Assembly (NCBI RefSeq): GCF_009708175.1
Contig: NZ_WMBB01000001.1
Span: 372,001-436,000, forward strand
Source: Nocardia aurantiaca
GTDB lineage: Bacteria > Actinomycetota > Actinomycetes > Mycobacteriales > Mycobacteriaceae
Direction of reading: 5' to 3'
Length of the DNA: 64,000 bases
Shown in pieces: positions 50,982-61,122 of the stretch. The notes beneath the pieces are model-generated. The model saw only the letters and a program-made list of their open reading frames with translations. It was not told the DNA's origin and ran no database searches. A program made the translations under genes and the position numbers. Each line of letters opens with the position of its first letter. Positions within the stretch are counted from its first letter, which is position 1.

Positions 50982-51521
50982 ATGTCGCGTATCGGTAAGA
51001 AGCCGATCCCGGTTCCCGCCGGCGTCGAGGTGACCATCGACGGCCAGAACATCACGGTGAAGGGTTCCAAGGGCACCCTGTCGCACGTGGTCGCTGAGCC
51101 GATCACCGTCGCCAAGGCCGAGTCCGGTGAGCTGGAGGTGATTCGTCCCAACGACGAGCGCCAGAACCGCTCGCTGCACGGCCTGACCCGCACCCTGATC
51201 AACAACATGATCATCGGTGTGACGCAGGGCTACGAGAAGAAGATGGAAATCTTCGGCGTCGGTTACCGCGTGCAGGCCAAGGGCTCGAACCTCGAGTTCG
51301 CCCTCGGCTACAGCCACCCGGTTCCGGTCGACGCGCCCGAGGGCATCACCTTCGCGGTGGAATCCCCGACCAAGTTCTCGGTGTCCGGCATCGATAAGCA
51401 GAAGGTCGGCCAGATCGCCGCGGTGATCCACGGCCTGCGTAAGCCCGATCCGTACAAGGGTAAGGGCATCCGCTACGCCGGCGAGGTCGTTCGCCGCAAG
51501 GTCGGAAAGACGGGTAAGTAA
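50982..51521 (+). CDS. rplF: 50S ribosomal protein L6
   Basis: 179 residues: [20 protein letters not shown] at the start, [20 protein letters not shown] and the C-terminal signature [15 protein letters not shown]6 sits at the base of the L7/L12 stalk near the sarcin-ricin loop. It lies 14 bases after rpsH behind GGGAGG. Confidence 0.98.
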   Translation: MSRIGKKPIPVPAGVEVTIDGQNITVKGSKGTLSHVVAEPITVAKAESGELEVIRPNDERQNRSLHGLTRTLINNMIIGVTQGYEKKMEIFGVGYRVQAKGSNLEFALGYSHPVPVDAPEGITFAVESPTKFSVSGIDKQKVGQIAAVIHGLRKPDPYKGKGIRYAGEVVRRKVGKTGK

Positions 51522-51524
51522 GCC

Positions 51525-51932
51525 ATGGCACAAACCGAAAAGCAGAAGGCCGCTCGCAAGCCGATCGGTAAGGACGTTTCGACCGCGCGCCGCCTGTCCA
51601 AGGCGCGTCGTCACTTCCGTCTGCGCAAGAAGGTCGTCGGCACCACTGAGCGTCCGCGCCTGGTGGTCAACCGCTCCTCGCGCCACATTCACGCTCAGCT
51701 GATCGACGACTCCGCCGGCAAGACCATTGCCGCCGCGTCGACCATCGAGGCCGATGTGCGTGCGCTCGAGGGTGACAAGTCCGCCAAGGGCGCGAAGGTC
51801 GGCGAGCTGCTCGCCGCCCGCGCCAAGGCCGCCGGCGTCGAGGCGGTCGTGTTCGACCGTGGTGGTCACGACTACCACGGCCGGATCGCGGCCCTCGCCG
51901 ATGCCGCCCGTGAAGGTGGGCTGAAGTTCTGA
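51525..51932 (+). CDS. rplR: 50S ribosomal protein L18
   Basis: 135 residues: [40 protein letters not shown] and C-terminal [21 protein letters not shown]18 binds 5S rRNA with L5. It starts three bases after rplF. Confidence 0.98.
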   Translation: MAQTEKQKAARKPIGKDVSTARRLSKARRHFRLRKKVVGTTERPRLVVNRSSRHIHAQLIDDSAGKTIAAASTIEADVRALEGDKSAKGAKVGELLAARAKAAGVEAVVFDRGGHDYHGRIAALADAAREGGLKF

Positions 51933-51963
51933 TGATCAACACTGCGAATGGAAGGAACGTCTG

Positions 51964-52602
51964 ATGCCGGGACGTCAGCGGCGTGACGGCGGAAACGGTC
52001 CCGCCGGACAGAATGGTGGCAGCGAGCGCGATCAGCGTGGTGGCGGTCGCGACCGCCGCGGCGGTGACCGTCGCGAACAGGCCGCCGAGAAGAACCAGCT
52101 CGAGCGCGTCGTCGCGATCAACCGCGTCTCCAAGGTCGTGAAGGGTGGTCGTCGCTTCAGCTTCACCGCCCTCGTGATCGTCGGTGACGGCAACGGTCTG
52201 GTCGGCGTCGGCTACGGCAAGGCCAAGGAAGTTCCCGCGGCCATCCAGAAGGGCGTCGAAGAGGCTCGCAAGAACTTCTTCCGCGTTCCCATGATCGGCT
52301 CCACCGTCACCCACCCGGTTCAGGGTGAGGCGGCCGCCGGTGTCGTCATGCTGCGTCCGGCTTCGCCCGGTACCGGTGTGATCGCCGGTGGTGCGTGCCG
52401 TGCCGTGCTGGAATGCGCCGGCATCCATGATGTTCTGGCCAAGTCGCTGGGTAGCGACAACGCCATCAACGTCGTGCACGCCACCGTGGCTGCGCTCAAG
52501 CAGCTGCAGCGTCCGGAAGAGGTCGCCGCTCGCCGTGGTCTGCCGCTCGAGGACGTCGCCCCGGCCGGCATGCTGCGTGCACGCGCGGGACAGGGAGTCT
52601 GA
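51964..52602 (+). CDS. rpsE: 30S ribosomal protein S5
   Basis: 212 residues; an N-terminal Gly/Arg/Asp-rich extension of about 40 residues ([20 protein letters not shown]) typical of actinobacteria precedes the conserved core ([60 protein letters not shown]). S5 contributes to mRNA entry and decoding fidelity. Confidence 0.98.
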   Translation: MPGRQRRDGGNGPAGQNGGSERDQRGGGRDRRGGDRREQAAEKNQLERVVAINRVSKVVKGGRRFSFTALVIVGDGNGLVGVGYGKAKEVPAAIQKGVEEARKNFFRVPMIGSTVTHPVQGEAAAGVVMLRPASPGTGVIAGGACRAVLECAGIHDVLAKSLGSDNAINVVHATVAALKQLQRPEEVAARRGLPLEDVAPAGMLRARAGQGV

Positions 52603-52603
52603 T

Positions 52604-52783
52604 ATGGCACAGCTGAAAGTGACCCAGGTCAAGTCCAGCATCGGCGCCAAGGCGAATCAGCGGGAGTCGCTTCGCACCCTCGGGCTGCGCGGTATCCGCA
52701 AGTCCGTGGTGCGTGATGACAACGCGCAGAACCGCGGCCTGATCAACGTCGTGCGCCACCTCGTTCAGGTTGAGGAGGTCTAA
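52604..52783 (+). CDS. rpmD: 50S ribosomal protein L30
   Basis: 59 residues: [32 protein letters not shown] and [12 protein letters not shown]. The ATG at 52604 comes one base after the rpsE stop; the longer frame upstream lies inside rpsE. Confidence 0.97.
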   Translation: MAQLKVTQVKSSIGAKANQRESLRTLGLRGIRKSVVRDDNAQNRGLINVVRHLVQVEEV

Positions 52784-52785
52784 GC

Positions 52786-53229
52786 ATGACCATCAAGTTG
52801 CACCACCTGCGTCCTGCCCCGGGTGCCAAGACCGAGAAGACCCGTGTGGGTCGCGGTGAGGGCTCCAAGGGCAAGACCGCGGGCCGCGGTACCAAGGGTA
52901 CGAAGGCTCGCAAGAACGTCCCGGTCCGCTTCGAGGGCGGTCAGATGCCGATTCACATGCGTCTGCCCAAGCTCAAGGGCTTCACCAACCCGTTCCGCAC
53001 CGAGTACCAGGTCGTGAACGTCGGTGACATCGCCCGCGTGTTCCCCGAGGGCGGCACCATCGGCAAGGCCGAGCTGGTCGCCAAGGGCCTCGTTCGCAAG
53101 AACGAGCTCGTGAAGGTGCTCGGCGAGGGCGAAATCGCTGTGGCCGTTGCGGTCTCGGCCGATAAGTTCTCCGGCTCCGCCAAGGAGAAGATCGCCGCAG
53201 CGGGTGGCAGCGCCACCGAGCTGGCCTGA
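52786..53229 (+). CDS. rplO: 50S ribosomal protein L15
   Basis: 147 residues with the basic Gly-rich N terminus ([33 protein letters not shown]) and [19 protein letters not shown]15 is a late 50S assembly protein. It ends the ribosomal run; a terminator follows before secY. Confidence 0.98.
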   Translation: MTIKLHHLRPAPGAKTEKTRVGRGEGSKGKTAGRGTKGTKARKNVPVRFEGGQMPIHMRLPKLKGFTNPFRTEYQVVNVGDIARVFPEGGTIGKAELVAKGLVRKNELVKVLGEGEIAVAVAVSADKFSGSAKEKIAAAGGSATELA

Positions 53230-53250
53230 CGGTAACCTGAAATAGCAGTG

Positions 53251-53283
53251 GGCACCGGGTGAGTCGCGAGCTCGCCCGGTGCC
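53251..53283 (+). terminator. Terminator between rplO and secY
   Basis: Arms GGCACCGGGTGAG (53251-53263) and CTCGCCCGGTGCC (53271-53283) pair over 13 positions with one G-U. It separates the ribosomal genes from secY, which is preceded by a further 100 bases that presumably hold its promoter. Confidence 0.75.
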
Positions 53284-53384
53284 GCTGTTAAAGTTCAAGT
53301 GTTGTCTGCCAACACCGTCATGGGTACGGCGTTCCCAAATCGCTGAATCCGTGGCCTGACCCATGTCGTTAGCCAGGAGGATCT

Positions 53385-54707
53385 GTGCTTTCCGCCTTCG
53401 TGTCGGCTTTCCGGACCCCGGACTTACGGCGGAAGATTCTCTTCACGCTGGGACTGATCGCGCTCTACCGGCTCGGTGCGTCGCTGCCCTCGCCGGGCGT
53501 GAGCTACAAGAACGTTCAAGAATGCATCAATCTGGTCAACGGCGGTAATGACGCCGGCATCTACCAGCTGATCAACCTCTTCTCCGGCGGCGCGCTGCTC
53601 CAGCTGTCCGTGTTCGCGATCGGCATCATGCCGTACATCACGGCGAGCATCATCATCCAGCTGCTGACCGTCGTCATTCCGCGGTTCGAGGAACTGCGCA
53701 AAGAAGGCCAGTCGGGTCAGAACAAGATGACCCAGTACACGCGGTATCTGTCGATCGCGCTGGCCGTGCTGCAGTCGACCGGTCTGGTCGCGCTCGCCTC
53801 CCGCGGTCAGCTGCTGCGTGGCTGCCAGAAGGACATTCTCGACGACACCTCGATCTTCGGCATGATCATCATCGTGCTGGTCATGACCGCGGGCGCGGCC
53901 CTGGTCATGTGGTTCGGCGAGCAGATCACCGAGCGCGGCATCGGCAACGGCATGTCGCTGCTGATCTTCGCGGGTATCGCGGCGCGAGTGCCGTCGCAGG
54001 GCAAGCAGATCTACGACAGCCGCGGCTTGATCACCACCATCCTGGTCGGTGTCGCCGCCCTGGTCGTCATCATCGGCGTCATCTTCGTCGAGCAGGGTCA
54101 GCGCCGGATTCCGGTGCAGTACGCCAAGCGCGTGGTCGGCCGGAAGATGTACGGCGGGTCCTCGACCTATCTGCCGTTGAAGGTGAACCAGGCGGGCGTA
54201 ATCCCGGTCATCTTCGCGTCCTCGCTGCTGTATCTGCCGAACCTGGTGGCGCAGTTGACCCAGAAGAGCTCGGGCAACCCCGCCAAGTGGCAGGAGTTGA
54301 TCCAGAAGTATCTGGTCAACCCGACGAACCCGGTCTATGTGGGGATCTACTTCGCCCTGATCGTGTTCTTCACCTACTTCTATGTCGCGATCACCTTCAA
54401 TCCGGAGGAGCGCGCGGACGAGATGAAGAAGTTCGGCGGCTTCATTCCGGGCTACCGCCCTGGCCGGCCGACCGCCGATTACCTGAACTTCGTCCTGAGC
54501 CGGATCACCCTGCCCGGCTCGTTGTACCTCGGTGCTGTTGCTGTGCTGCCGAATCTGCTGCTGGGCATCGGCTCCGGCGGAGGCGGCATGTCGAGCCTGC
54601 CGTTCGGCGGTACCTCGGTGCTGATCATTGTGAGCGTCGGCCTCGATACGGTGAAACAGATCGAGAGCCAGTTGATGAACCGAAACTACGAAGGGTTCCT
54701 GAAGTGA
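53385..54707 (+). CDS. secY: Preprotein translocase subunit SecY
   Basis: 440 residues from GTG 53385 behind AGGAGG. Ten transmembrane segments are expected; diagnostic pieces include [51 protein letters not shown] ([18 protein letters not shown]) and [20 protein letters not shown]. It forms the protein-conducting channel with SecE/SecG. Its stop overlaps the adk start (GTGA). Confidence 0.98.
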   Translation: MLSAFVSAFRTPDLRRKILFTLGLIALYRLGASLPSPGVSYKNVQECINLVNGGNDAGIYQLINLFSGGALLQLSVFAIGIMPYITASIIIQLLTVVIPRFEELRKEGQSGQNKMTQYTRYLSIALAVLQSTGLVALASRGQLLRGCQKDILDDTSIFGMIIIVLVMTAGAALVMWFGEQITERGIGNGMSLLIFAGIAARVPSQGKQIYDSRGLITTILVGVAALVVIIGVIFVEQGQRRIPVQYAKRVVGRKMYGGSSTYLPLKVNQAGVIPVIFASSLLYLPNLVAQLTQKSSGNPAKWQELIQKYLVNPTNPVYVGIYFALIVFFTYFYVAITFNPEERADEMKKFGGFIPGYRPGRPTADYLNFVLSRITLPGSLYLGAVAVLPNLLLGIGSGGGGMSSLPFGGTSVLIIVSVGLDTVKQIESQLMNRNYEGFLK

Positions 54708-55249
54708 GACTCGTACTGCTCGGACCGCCCGGTGCCGGCAAAGGCACCCAGGCCGAACTGTTGTCGGAAAAGCTCGGTGTTCCGCACATCTCCACCGGGA
54801 ACCTCTTCCGCACCAACATCGCGGAGCAGACTCCGCTGGGCCGTGAGGCGCAGCAGTACCTCGACGCCGGCAACCTGGTCCCGTCGGACGTGACCAACCG
54901 CATGGTCGAGGCCCGCATCGCCGAGCCGGACGCCGTCAACGGCTTCATCCTCGACGGCTACCCGCGCACCGTGGATCAGGCCGAGGCGCTGGAGAAGATG
55001 CTCAAGGAGTCGGGCAAGGAACTCGACGCCGTCATCTCCTTCGTGGTCGACGAGGACGTGGTGGTCGAGCGCATGCTGGCCCGCGGACGCGGCGACGACA
55101 CCGAAGAGGTCATCCGCAACCGCATGCGCGTCTACCGCGAGGAGACCGAGCCGCTGCTGGAGCACTATGACGGCCAGGTCGTCTCGGTCGAGGGCATCGG
55201 CGATATCGCCGAGGTCAACGAGCGGACGCTGAAGGCCCTAGGTCGCTGA
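54704..55249 (+). CDS. adk: Adenylate kinase
   Basis: 181 residues from GTG 54704. P-loop [16 protein letters not shown]-binding [18 protein letters not shown] and the short-lid [19 protein letters not shown] region, which lacks the zinc-type long lid, as is usual for actinobacteria. Converts AMP and ATP to two ADP. Confidence 0.98.
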   Translation: MRLVLLGPPGAGKGTQAELLSEKLGVPHISTGNLFRTNIAEQTPLGREAQQYLDAGNLVPSDVTNRMVEARIAEPDAVNGFILDGYPRTVDQAEALEKMLKESGKELDAVISFVVDEDVVVERMLARGRGDDTEEVIRNRMRVYREETEPLLEHYDGQVVSVEGIGDIAEVNERTLKALGR

Positions 55250-56050
55250 ATGGTCTTCGGCCGTAAGAGCAAGCGGGTGGTGCCCTTCCGGACCGCCGGT
55301 GAACTGGACGCCATGGCGGCGGCCGGCGCCGTCGTCGGCCGCGCGCTGGTGGCGGTGCGCGCCGCCGCCAAGCCCGGCGTCTCCACCTGGGAGCTGGACG
55401 AGGTCGCCGAACAGGTGATTCGTGAGGCGGGCGCGATCCCGTCGTTCAAGGGCTATCACGGTTTCCCGGGCTCCATCTGCTCGTCGGTGAACGACCGTGT
55501 GGTGCACGGCATCCCGTCCAAGGACGAGGTGCTGGCCGAGGGCGATCTGGTGTCCATCGACTGCGGCGCCATCCTCGACGGCTGGCACGGCGACTCGGCG
55601 TGGACCTTCGGCGTCGGCACCATCATCGAGGCGGATCGCCTGCTCAGCGAGGCGACCCGGCTGGCGATGGAGGCGGGCATCGCGGCCATGCTTCCCGGCA
55701 ACCGTCTCTCGGATGTCTCGCATGCCATCGAGCAGGGCACCTACGCCGCCGAGAAGGAGCACGGCCGCAAGTACGGCATCGTCTCCGGCTACGGCGGCCA
55801 CGCCATCGGCCGCGAGATGCACATGGACCCGTTCCTTCCCAACGAGGGCGCGCCCGGCAAGGGTCCCGAGCTGCGCGTGGGCTCGGTCCTGGCCATCGAG
55901 CCCATGCTCACCCTCGGCACCACGGAAACCTATGAGCTGGACGACCATTGGACCGTCGTCACCGACGACGGCACCCGTGCCGCCCACTGGGAGCACACGG
56001 TCGCGGTCACCGAGAACGGCCCGCGCATTCTGACCCTGCGCCCGGAGTAA
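55250..56050 (+). CDS. map: Methionine aminopeptidase, type I
   Basis: 266 residues, ATG immediately after the adk stop. Metal ligands and context are visible: [41 protein letters not shown] and [11 protein letters not shown]. Removes the initiator Met from nascent proteins. The secY-adk-map order is the conserved actinobacterial one. Confidence 0.97.
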   Translation: MVFGRKSKRVVPFRTAGELDAMAAAGAVVGRALVAVRAAAKPGVSTWELDEVAEQVIREAGAIPSFKGYHGFPGSICSSVNDRVVHGIPSKDEVLAEGDLVSIDCGAILDGWHGDSAWTFGVGTIIEADRLLSEATRLAMEAGIAAMLPGNRLSDVSHAIEQGTYAAEKEHGRKYGIVSGYGGHAIGREMHMDPFLPNEGAPGKGPELRVGSVLAIEPMLTLGTTETYELDDHWTVVTDDGTRAAHWEHTVAVTENGPRILTLRPE

Positions 56051-56067
56051 GCTCCGCCCCAATCGAT

Positions 56068-56099
56068 CACGCCCATTCCGGCCCGCTGGAATGGGCGTG
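56068..56099. terminator. Terminator between map and the convergent kinase gene
   Basis: Perfect 12-bp arms CACGCCCATTCC (56068-56079) and GGAATGGGCGTG (56088-56099) with an eight-base loop. It could serve both strands. Confidence 0.8.
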
Positions 56100-56136
56100 A
56101 GTCGTTCGGTCCGGCTGCAGCCACTGACAGCTGGAT

Positions 56137-56745
56137 TCAGAACAGTCGAATATGCCTGACCCCCACCAGGATCCGCCGTAGCTCGATGCGGAGTCTGCCG
56201 TCGGTGTTCGGGGTCAGGGTAAGGCCGGAGGCGGCGGCGATGTGGTCGGCGACCTCGCGCAGCGAGAGTTCATCGGTGTGGATGTGTTCGGCGAATTCCG
56301 GTCGATTCAGGGCACTCAGGCAATGATCCACCCGATCGATGGCGAAGCTCTCGTGCCGCAGCCCGCCGAGCGCCCGTTCCCGCAGCCGCCGCACCACCGT
56401 CTCCGGACGCGCCATGAGCGCGAAATGCCGTACGTCGTGACCCTTTTCGCGCAGCCGCCCGACTGTTTCCGCGAAGTAGACCGGCTCGACCACCGTCATC
56501 GGCGCGATCACCGGCCCGCCGTGCTTGCTCAACACCAGATCGAGTGTCTCGAAGACGCCCTGTCGCCAGGCCGGTAGGTCCTGGAAGTCGGGTCGAAGCT
56601 CCTTGGGGATAACCCGATGCAGCCCGAACCCGACCTCCTCGGGATCGCATACCAGGCTTCCGGGCAGCCGCCGATGCAACTCGAACGCGGTGTGCGTCTT
56701 CCCTCCGCCGAAGGGCCCATTGATCCACAGCAGCATGCCCGCCAC
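56137..56745 (-). CDS. TmrB-like P-loop ATP-binding protein
   Basis: 202 residues from GTG 56745; ATG 56736 is an alternative. MLLWINGPFGGGKTHTAFEL holds a Walker A and strongly resembles Bacillus tunicamycin-resistance protein TmrB. Later blocks LVCDPEEVGFGLHRVIPKEL, VIAPMTVVEPVYFAETVGRL and VVRRLRERALG fit the same small-kinase group. Substrate unknown; a drug-inactivation role would be speculation from TmrB. Confidence 0.75.
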   Translation of the reverse strand: MAGMLLWINGPFGGGKTHTAFELHRRLPGSLVCDPEEVGFGLHRVIPKELRPDFQDLPAWRQGVFETLDLVLSKHGGPVIAPMTVVEPVYFAETVGRLREKGHDVRHFALMARPETVVRRLRERALGGLRHESFAIDRVDHCLSALNRPEFAEHIHTDELSLREVADHIAAASGLTLTPNTDGRLRIELRRILVGVRHIRLF

Positions 56746-56772
56746 CCTAGTCGCGGGCGTCGTTGTCCCTGG

Positions 56773-57216
56773 TCAGCTTTCGAGCAGGATGGTGACGGGG
56801 CCGTCGTTGACGAGCTCGACATGCATATGCGCCCCGAACCGTCCGGTGGCGACCATCGCCCCGAGTGCGCGCAGCGCGGCGGCGAACGTATCGACCAGCG
56901 GTTCCGCGACCGGCCCGGGAGCTGCGGCGTTCCACGATGGGCGACGGCCCTTCGTGGTATCGGCGTAGAGAGTGAATTGGCTGATCACCAGAATGGGCGC
57001 GGACAGGTCGGCGGCGGAGCGCTCCCCGTCCAGAATCCGCAATCGGAACAGTTTGTCGGCCAGCGCTTTCGCGGTGGCCTCGGTGTCGGTGTGGGTGACG
57101 CCGACCAAGGCCACCAGCCCGTGGGGCGCGCCGTGCGCGGCCGGATCGATCCGTCCGACCACCTCGCCGTCGACCGTCACCTGAGCCGATGTCACACGCT
57201 GCACCAGTACTCGCAT
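56773..57216 (-). CDS. dtd: D-aminoacyl-tRNA deacylase
   Basis: 147 residues from the ATG at 57216: [20 protein letters not shown], the catalytic [17 protein letters not shown] and the C-terminal cross-subunit block [20 protein letters not shown]. It clears D-amino acids mischarged on tRNA. A longer frame upstream to 57348 is not supported by homology. Divergent from the ESX effector locus. Confidence 0.95.
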   Translation of the reverse strand: MRVLVQRVTSAQVTVDGEVVGRIDPAAHGAPHGLVALVGVTHTDTEATAKALADKLFRLRILDGERSAADLSAPILVISQFTLYADTTKGRRPSWNAAAPGPVAEPLVDTFAAALRALGAMVATGRFGAHMHVELVNDGPVTILLES

Positions 57217-57372
57217 GATCATCGATCTTCCCAGATGGCCGAGCCGCGCTGGCTTGGCTACCCTGGGGCAGCCGCGCATGCCCCGAATTTCCTTGTGCGC
57301 CATCGGGAGTTCACGACAGTAGGCTGTGCTGGCATCTACAGCTGGCAACGGGCGGAGCGACAGTAGTTAGCG

Positions 57373-59373
57373 ATGGCACCTGATAACAAAGATAAGTACA
57401 AGGACAAGGACCAGACGGCCTGGCCGACGCTGCTCGATCAAGCGAATTCCGGCCACCTGGAATTCGAGCCGGGGGCGGCCGAGCAGGGGGCGCAGGCCGC
57501 GGCCACTCTCGTTGGCGATCTGCTGTATTACCAGCAGCTCATCGACGGGCATCTGACGAATATCGGCCCGATCGGCAATCTGGACTCTGGCGGGACCCTG
57601 GCCACCTATCTCAATGGGATCGGCACGCACATGTCGGATGCGCTCACCACGCATATCGCGATTCTGCGCGACATGATCGACACGTTCAACGCGGCGGGGC
57701 GGGCCTACGTCAACACCGACCATATGTCGGCGGACAACCTGCGATACCTGCACACCACTGCGCCGGACAACGCCACTAACCTGAACATCGACATCCCGAA
57801 CAAGAAGTCGCCCAGCAGTTACGACGATTCGGCGGACGACAGCTACCCGGACAGCCTGAAGAACTACAAGGGCGGCAAGGAGTCCTACTCCGTTCGACCC
57901 GAGCCCAAGGACTCGATGAGCTGGGAGCAGCTGTACAACCTCGGGCAGGACATGAAGCCCGATCCGTACAACAACGCCTACGAGCTGTACAAGCTGCTGA
58001 AGGACAAGGTGGATACCAGCCTCAGCGACTTCAACAACAAGATTCAGGCGTTGCAGAGCAAATGGCGTAGCGATGGTGCGAATGCCGCGCAGGGCGCGGT
58101 GACCAGCTATTGCAACAGCATTCAGCCGCTGATCGACACCATGGACAACGCCTCCCAGGTCATGCGCTACACCAACCGCTGGATGATCCAGACCCAGGCG
58201 AGCATGCCGACCGAGGGCCCGAGCCAGCCGTGGGACTGCGACAAGCAGGGGCAGTTGGACTATTACCGAGGCCAGTACCAGGACCACTACGCCGACGGCG
58301 TGACCCACACGTCGCAATCGACGCCCTCGGTGCCGGTTCCGGCGCCCGTCGACAAGCCGAAGCCGAATCCCGACCCCAACCCGAACCCCAATCCGAATCC
58401 GAACCCCAATCCCAACCCGAATCCGAATCCCAACCCGAATCCGAGCGACAACCCGAACCCGAATGCCAACCCGGACCCGAAGAACACCGGTGGCGGCACT
58501 CCGAACGCGGGTGGCGGCACTCCGAACGCGGGCGGCGGCACTCCGAACGCGGGCGGCGGAACCCCGACGGCCAATGTGCCGCCGCTCAAGGACGTGAAGA
58601 ATCAGACCCCGAACGGCTCGAACCCCAACGGGACGAATCCGAACGGGACGAACCCCAACGGAACCAATCCGAACGGCACCAACCCCAACGGAACCAATCC
58701 GAACGGCACCAACCCCAACCAGAGCTACCCGAATCAGTCGCAGCCGCAGAACACCTCGACCGGCACCAGCTCCGGCGGCTCGGACATGTCGCAGCTCACC
58801 AGCCTGCTGAGCTCCCTGATCAGCGGCGCCAGCAACGGCATTTCGGCAGTGTCACAACAGCTTCCGTCCATCCTGCAGCAGCTCCAGGCGATGCAGTCGA
58901 CCGATCTGTCGACCCTGGCCACCGCGCTTGGCGTGCCGGAGGACAAGCTGACCACGGCGTTCAGCGCGATCGAGCAGGATCCGTCGAAGGTGGCGCAGCT
59001 GTCGCAGCTGCTGGGTCTGTCCGGTGACGCTCCGCAGACGCCCACGCCGACAGCGGGGCTGCCGGGCGACACCACGCCCGTGGGCGGCGCTGCCATCCCG
59101 CCCACGGTCGGGGTGGCGACGGGCATTCCCGCTGCGGCGGTGACCAATTCACCGTTGGCGGGTCTGACCAACCTGTTCGGCGGGCTCGCGGGTCTCGATG
59201 TCGACCAGGCCCAACCGCTGGTGGGCGTCTCGGCGGCGCCTGCGGACGCCGTGCCGGTCACCACGACCGCGACCGCCGCCGCGGATCCCGCGCCGGAGCA
59301 GGTCGACTTCATCCGGGGTCTCGGGCAGACGCTCGAGGGTGTCGCCGAAGGCAACCCGGTGGTCGAGGCATGA
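57373..59373 (+). CDS. WXG-like ESX substrate with Pro/Asn and Gly-rich repeats
   Basis: 666 residues. The N-terminal 280 residues are helical: an LXG/PE-like block (FEPGAAEQGAQAAATLVGDL), then a WXG100-like second half with W231 in LQSKWRSDGANAAQGA. Residues about 330-450 are tandem repeats: Pro-Asn dipeptides, four GGGTPNA units of 21 bases (58490-58566) and seven NGTNP-type units of 15 bases (about 58611-58720). The C-terminal 200 residues are Ser/Leu/Gln-rich helices (SQLTSLLSSLISGASNGISA, SILQQLQAMQS). It heads the ESX locus and overlaps espG by ATGA, as PPE/EspB-like substrates do with their chaperone. No signal peptide, consistent with type VII export. Confidence 0.7.
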   Translation: MAPDNKDKYKDKDQTAWPTLLDQANSGHLEFEPGAAEQGAQAAATLVGDLLYYQQLIDGHLTNIGPIGNLDSGGTLATYLNGIGTHMSDALTTHIAILRDMIDTFNAAGRAYVNTDHMSADNLRYLHTTAPDNATNLNIDIPNKKSPSSYDDSADDSYPDSLKNYKGGKESYSVRPEPKDSMSWEQLYNLGQDMKPDPYNNAYELYKLLKDKVDTSLSDFNNKIQALQSKWRSDGANAAQGAVTSYCNSIQPLIDTMDNASQVMRYTNRWMIQTQASMPTEGPSQPWDCDKQGQLDYYRGQYQDHYADGVTHTSQSTPSVPVPAPVDKPKPNPDPNPNPNPNPNPNPNPNPNPNPNPSDNPNPNANPDPKNTGGGTPNAGGGTPNAGGGTPNAGGGTPTANVPPLKDVKNQTPNGSNPNGTNPNGTNPNGTNPNGTNPNGTNPNGTNPNQSYPNQSQPQNTSTGTSSGGSDMSQLTSLLSSLISGASNGISAVSQQLPSILQQLQAMQSTDLSTLATALGVPEDKLTTAFSAIEQDPSKVAQLSQLLGLSGDAPQTPTPTAGLPGDTTPVGGAAIPPTVGVATGIPAAAVTNSPLAGLTNLFGGLAGLDVDQAQPLVGVSAAPADAVPVTTTATAAADPAPEQVDFIRGLGQTLEGVAEGNPVVEA

Positions 59374-60164
59374 CCTGGGAGTTCACCGATCTCGAGTTCA
59401 AGGTGCTGTGCAACCGGTATCGGCAGGGCGCGATTCCCTCGCCGCTGACGTACACGAGCCGGACCATGGACGCCGACGAATACCGGCGTCAGCTCTTGGG
59501 CGCCGAGGTGGAGCTCGACCTGCGGCTCGACGCCGAGTTCCGTGCGGTATTCGAAGCCGTGTGCAACCCAGAGGTTTTCGTGGGTGTGCACGGCTGGCAC
59601 GACGCGGACATCGAGAATCCGGCCAAGCATGTGATGGTGCACGGGGCGCGGCGGGGTCGCCGCGCCTGCCTGCTCATTCAGCATCCGGGCGAGACGACGA
59701 TGCACAGCGGCGGCGTCACCATGATCGATTGCGAGCCGGAGGAGCTGGCGCGGCTGCTGGTCGCGCAACTCCCCGAGGTCGAGGCCGGGGGGTCGGCCCC
59801 GATCCCGATCGCCACGGAGCCGTCGGCCCCGGATCCCTATGAGGCACCGCGTGCTTCGGCCTTCGACAGCTTCGAGGAGTCCGTCGACAGCCGCAGTCTG
59901 CGGTTCCTGTCGACCCCGGCCGATCAGACCGGGGCGATGCGGATTCTGCAGGGCCGCTCCAAGTACGGACCGCGCGGCGTCGCGGTTTCCACCCTGGTGT
60001 GGCGGGATCTGCCGGGGGACGGACGCTATCTGATCGATCTCGATCCGGAGGCGAAGTCCGCGGTCGGCGTGGACAGCCGTCGGTTCGCCGAGCACATCGA
60101 CGGCGCCATCGCGCAGATTCTGATGCACATGGAATCTCGCGGGGAGCAGCAGGAATTCGTGTGA
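59370..60164 (+). CDS. espG: ESX secretion-associated protein EspG
   Basis: 264 residues matching EspG: start W-E-F-T-DLEFKVLCNRY, PSPLTYTSRTMDADEYRRQL, VFVGVHGWHD, a central beta sheet and the C-terminal YGPRGVAVSTLVWRDLPGDG and FAEHIDGAIAQIL. EspG proteins are cytosolic chaperones that bind the tip of PPE-type ESX substrates. The ATG overlaps the stop of the WXG-like protein, its likely client. Confidence 0.82.
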   Translation: MTWEFTDLEFKVLCNRYRQGAIPSPLTYTSRTMDADEYRRQLLGAEVELDLRLDAEFRAVFEAVCNPEVFVGVHGWHDADIENPAKHVMVHGARRGRRACLLIQHPGETTMHSGGVTMIDCEPEELARLLVAQLPEVEAGGSAPIPIATEPSAPDPYEAPRASAFDSFEESVDSRSLRFLSTPADQTGAMRILQGRSKYGPRGVAVSTLVWRDLPGDGRYLIDLDPEAKSAVGVDSRRFAEHIDGAIAQILMHMESRGEQQEFV

Positions 60165-60272
60165 TCGACGGAGATGGACGCCGCGGCGGGGCCGCCGCGT
60201 CCACCCGGATCAGCACTCTCCGTTCATATTCCGGCAACTGAGAAGTTGCCGGGGAATGAAAGGGTCCTTGTC

Positions 60273-60599
60273 ATGAGTGGTCGGTTGGAGTCCTATCGGG
60301 ACTTGTTGGTGAAGGCCTCCGAAAAAACCGGTGAAGTTCGCGATGGCATCAACGGGGTGGTGAACACCTTTACCGCCCAGGCCGACTCCCTCGGCACCCC
60401 CTGGGGCAACGACTCGCTCGGCAATCAGTTCGCCAATGGCGACCAGGGCTATCTGGCCAGCAAGAAGAACATCCTCGAGGGCGCGAGCAACATGGCCGGG
60501 ACGTTCGCGAATTTCTCCCAGTCGCAGAAGGACTCGGCCGACGAGCTGGAGCGCACCGAAGAGGCCAACCGCCAGGGATTCCAGCAGGCCGCGCAATGA
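60273..60599 (+). CDS. WXG100-like protein
   Basis: 108 residues from the ATG at 60273 behind GAAAGGG. Helix-turn-helix of about 100 residues with the turn at PWGNDSLGNQFA (W44); the canonical third residue is Asn instead of Gly. Preceding and following segments (YRDLLVKASEKTGEVRDGIN, NFSQSQKDSADELERTEEAN) are amphipathic helices. It likely dimerises or pairs with a partner for type VII export. Its stop overlaps the next start (ATGA). Confidence 0.75.
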   Translation: MSGRLESYRDLLVKASEKTGEVRDGINGVVNTFTAQADSLGTPWGNDSLGNQFANGDQGYLASKKNILEGASNMAGTFANFSQSQKDSADELERTEEANRQGFQQAAQ

Positions 60600-61093
60600 C
60601 CAACGAACGTCAGAAGGCCGAACTGGCCGAGATCCTCGACGGCTTCGGTCAGCAGATGCGCCTGATCACCCAGTTGCAGCGTGAGCGCGCGGCGTTGACC
60701 GCGTCCGCGACCGTGCGCAAGCGGGTGACGGTGACGGTGAACGCGGATGGCACCGTAATCGAGACCAAGTTCTCCTCCGACATCGAGGATCTCGACTATT
60801 CGGAGATCGCTCGGGCTGTCACCGAGGCCGCGCAGCAGGCCGCCGCCGAGGTGGCGCGCCGCGGTCGGGAGATCATGGCGCCGGTGTCGCGCAACCGCGA
60901 TCGGCTGCCCAAGCTCGCCGACCTGGTGCCTGGAATGCCCGATCTGAGCAAGGAACTCGCGATTCCGGCGCCGCCGGTGGTGTCTACCGCGCCGCCGAAA
61001 TCGTCCGAGCGCCTGGACGGTTACCGCGACGGGGACACCCATGCCGAGGCGGCGCAGCCGCGGCGGGGCGGGGCCACCGACTCCGGATGGTGA
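60596..61093 (+). CDS. YbaB/EbfC-family DNA-binding-like protein
   Basis: 165 residues. An N-terminal helix (ERQKAELAEILDGFGQQMRL) then the YbaB beta hairpin VTVTVNADGTVIETKF and a second helix (YSEIARAVTEAAQQAAAEVA). A Pro-rich C terminus follows. YbaB-like proteins are routinely found between WXG100 and effector genes in actinobacterial ESX effector loci, where they may stabilise or target effectors; DNA binding is a family property, not shown here. Confidence 0.75.
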   Translation: MTNERQKAELAEILDGFGQQMRLITQLQRERAALTASATVRKRVTVTVNADGTVIETKFSSDIEDLDYSEIARAVTEAAQQAAAEVARRGREIMAPVSRNRDRLPKLADLVPGMPDLSKELAIPAPPVVSTAPPKSSERLDGYRDGDTHAEAAQPRRGGATDSGW

Positions 61094-61122
61094 TACGACG
61101 GCGTCGGGCGAGGTAGCCGACC

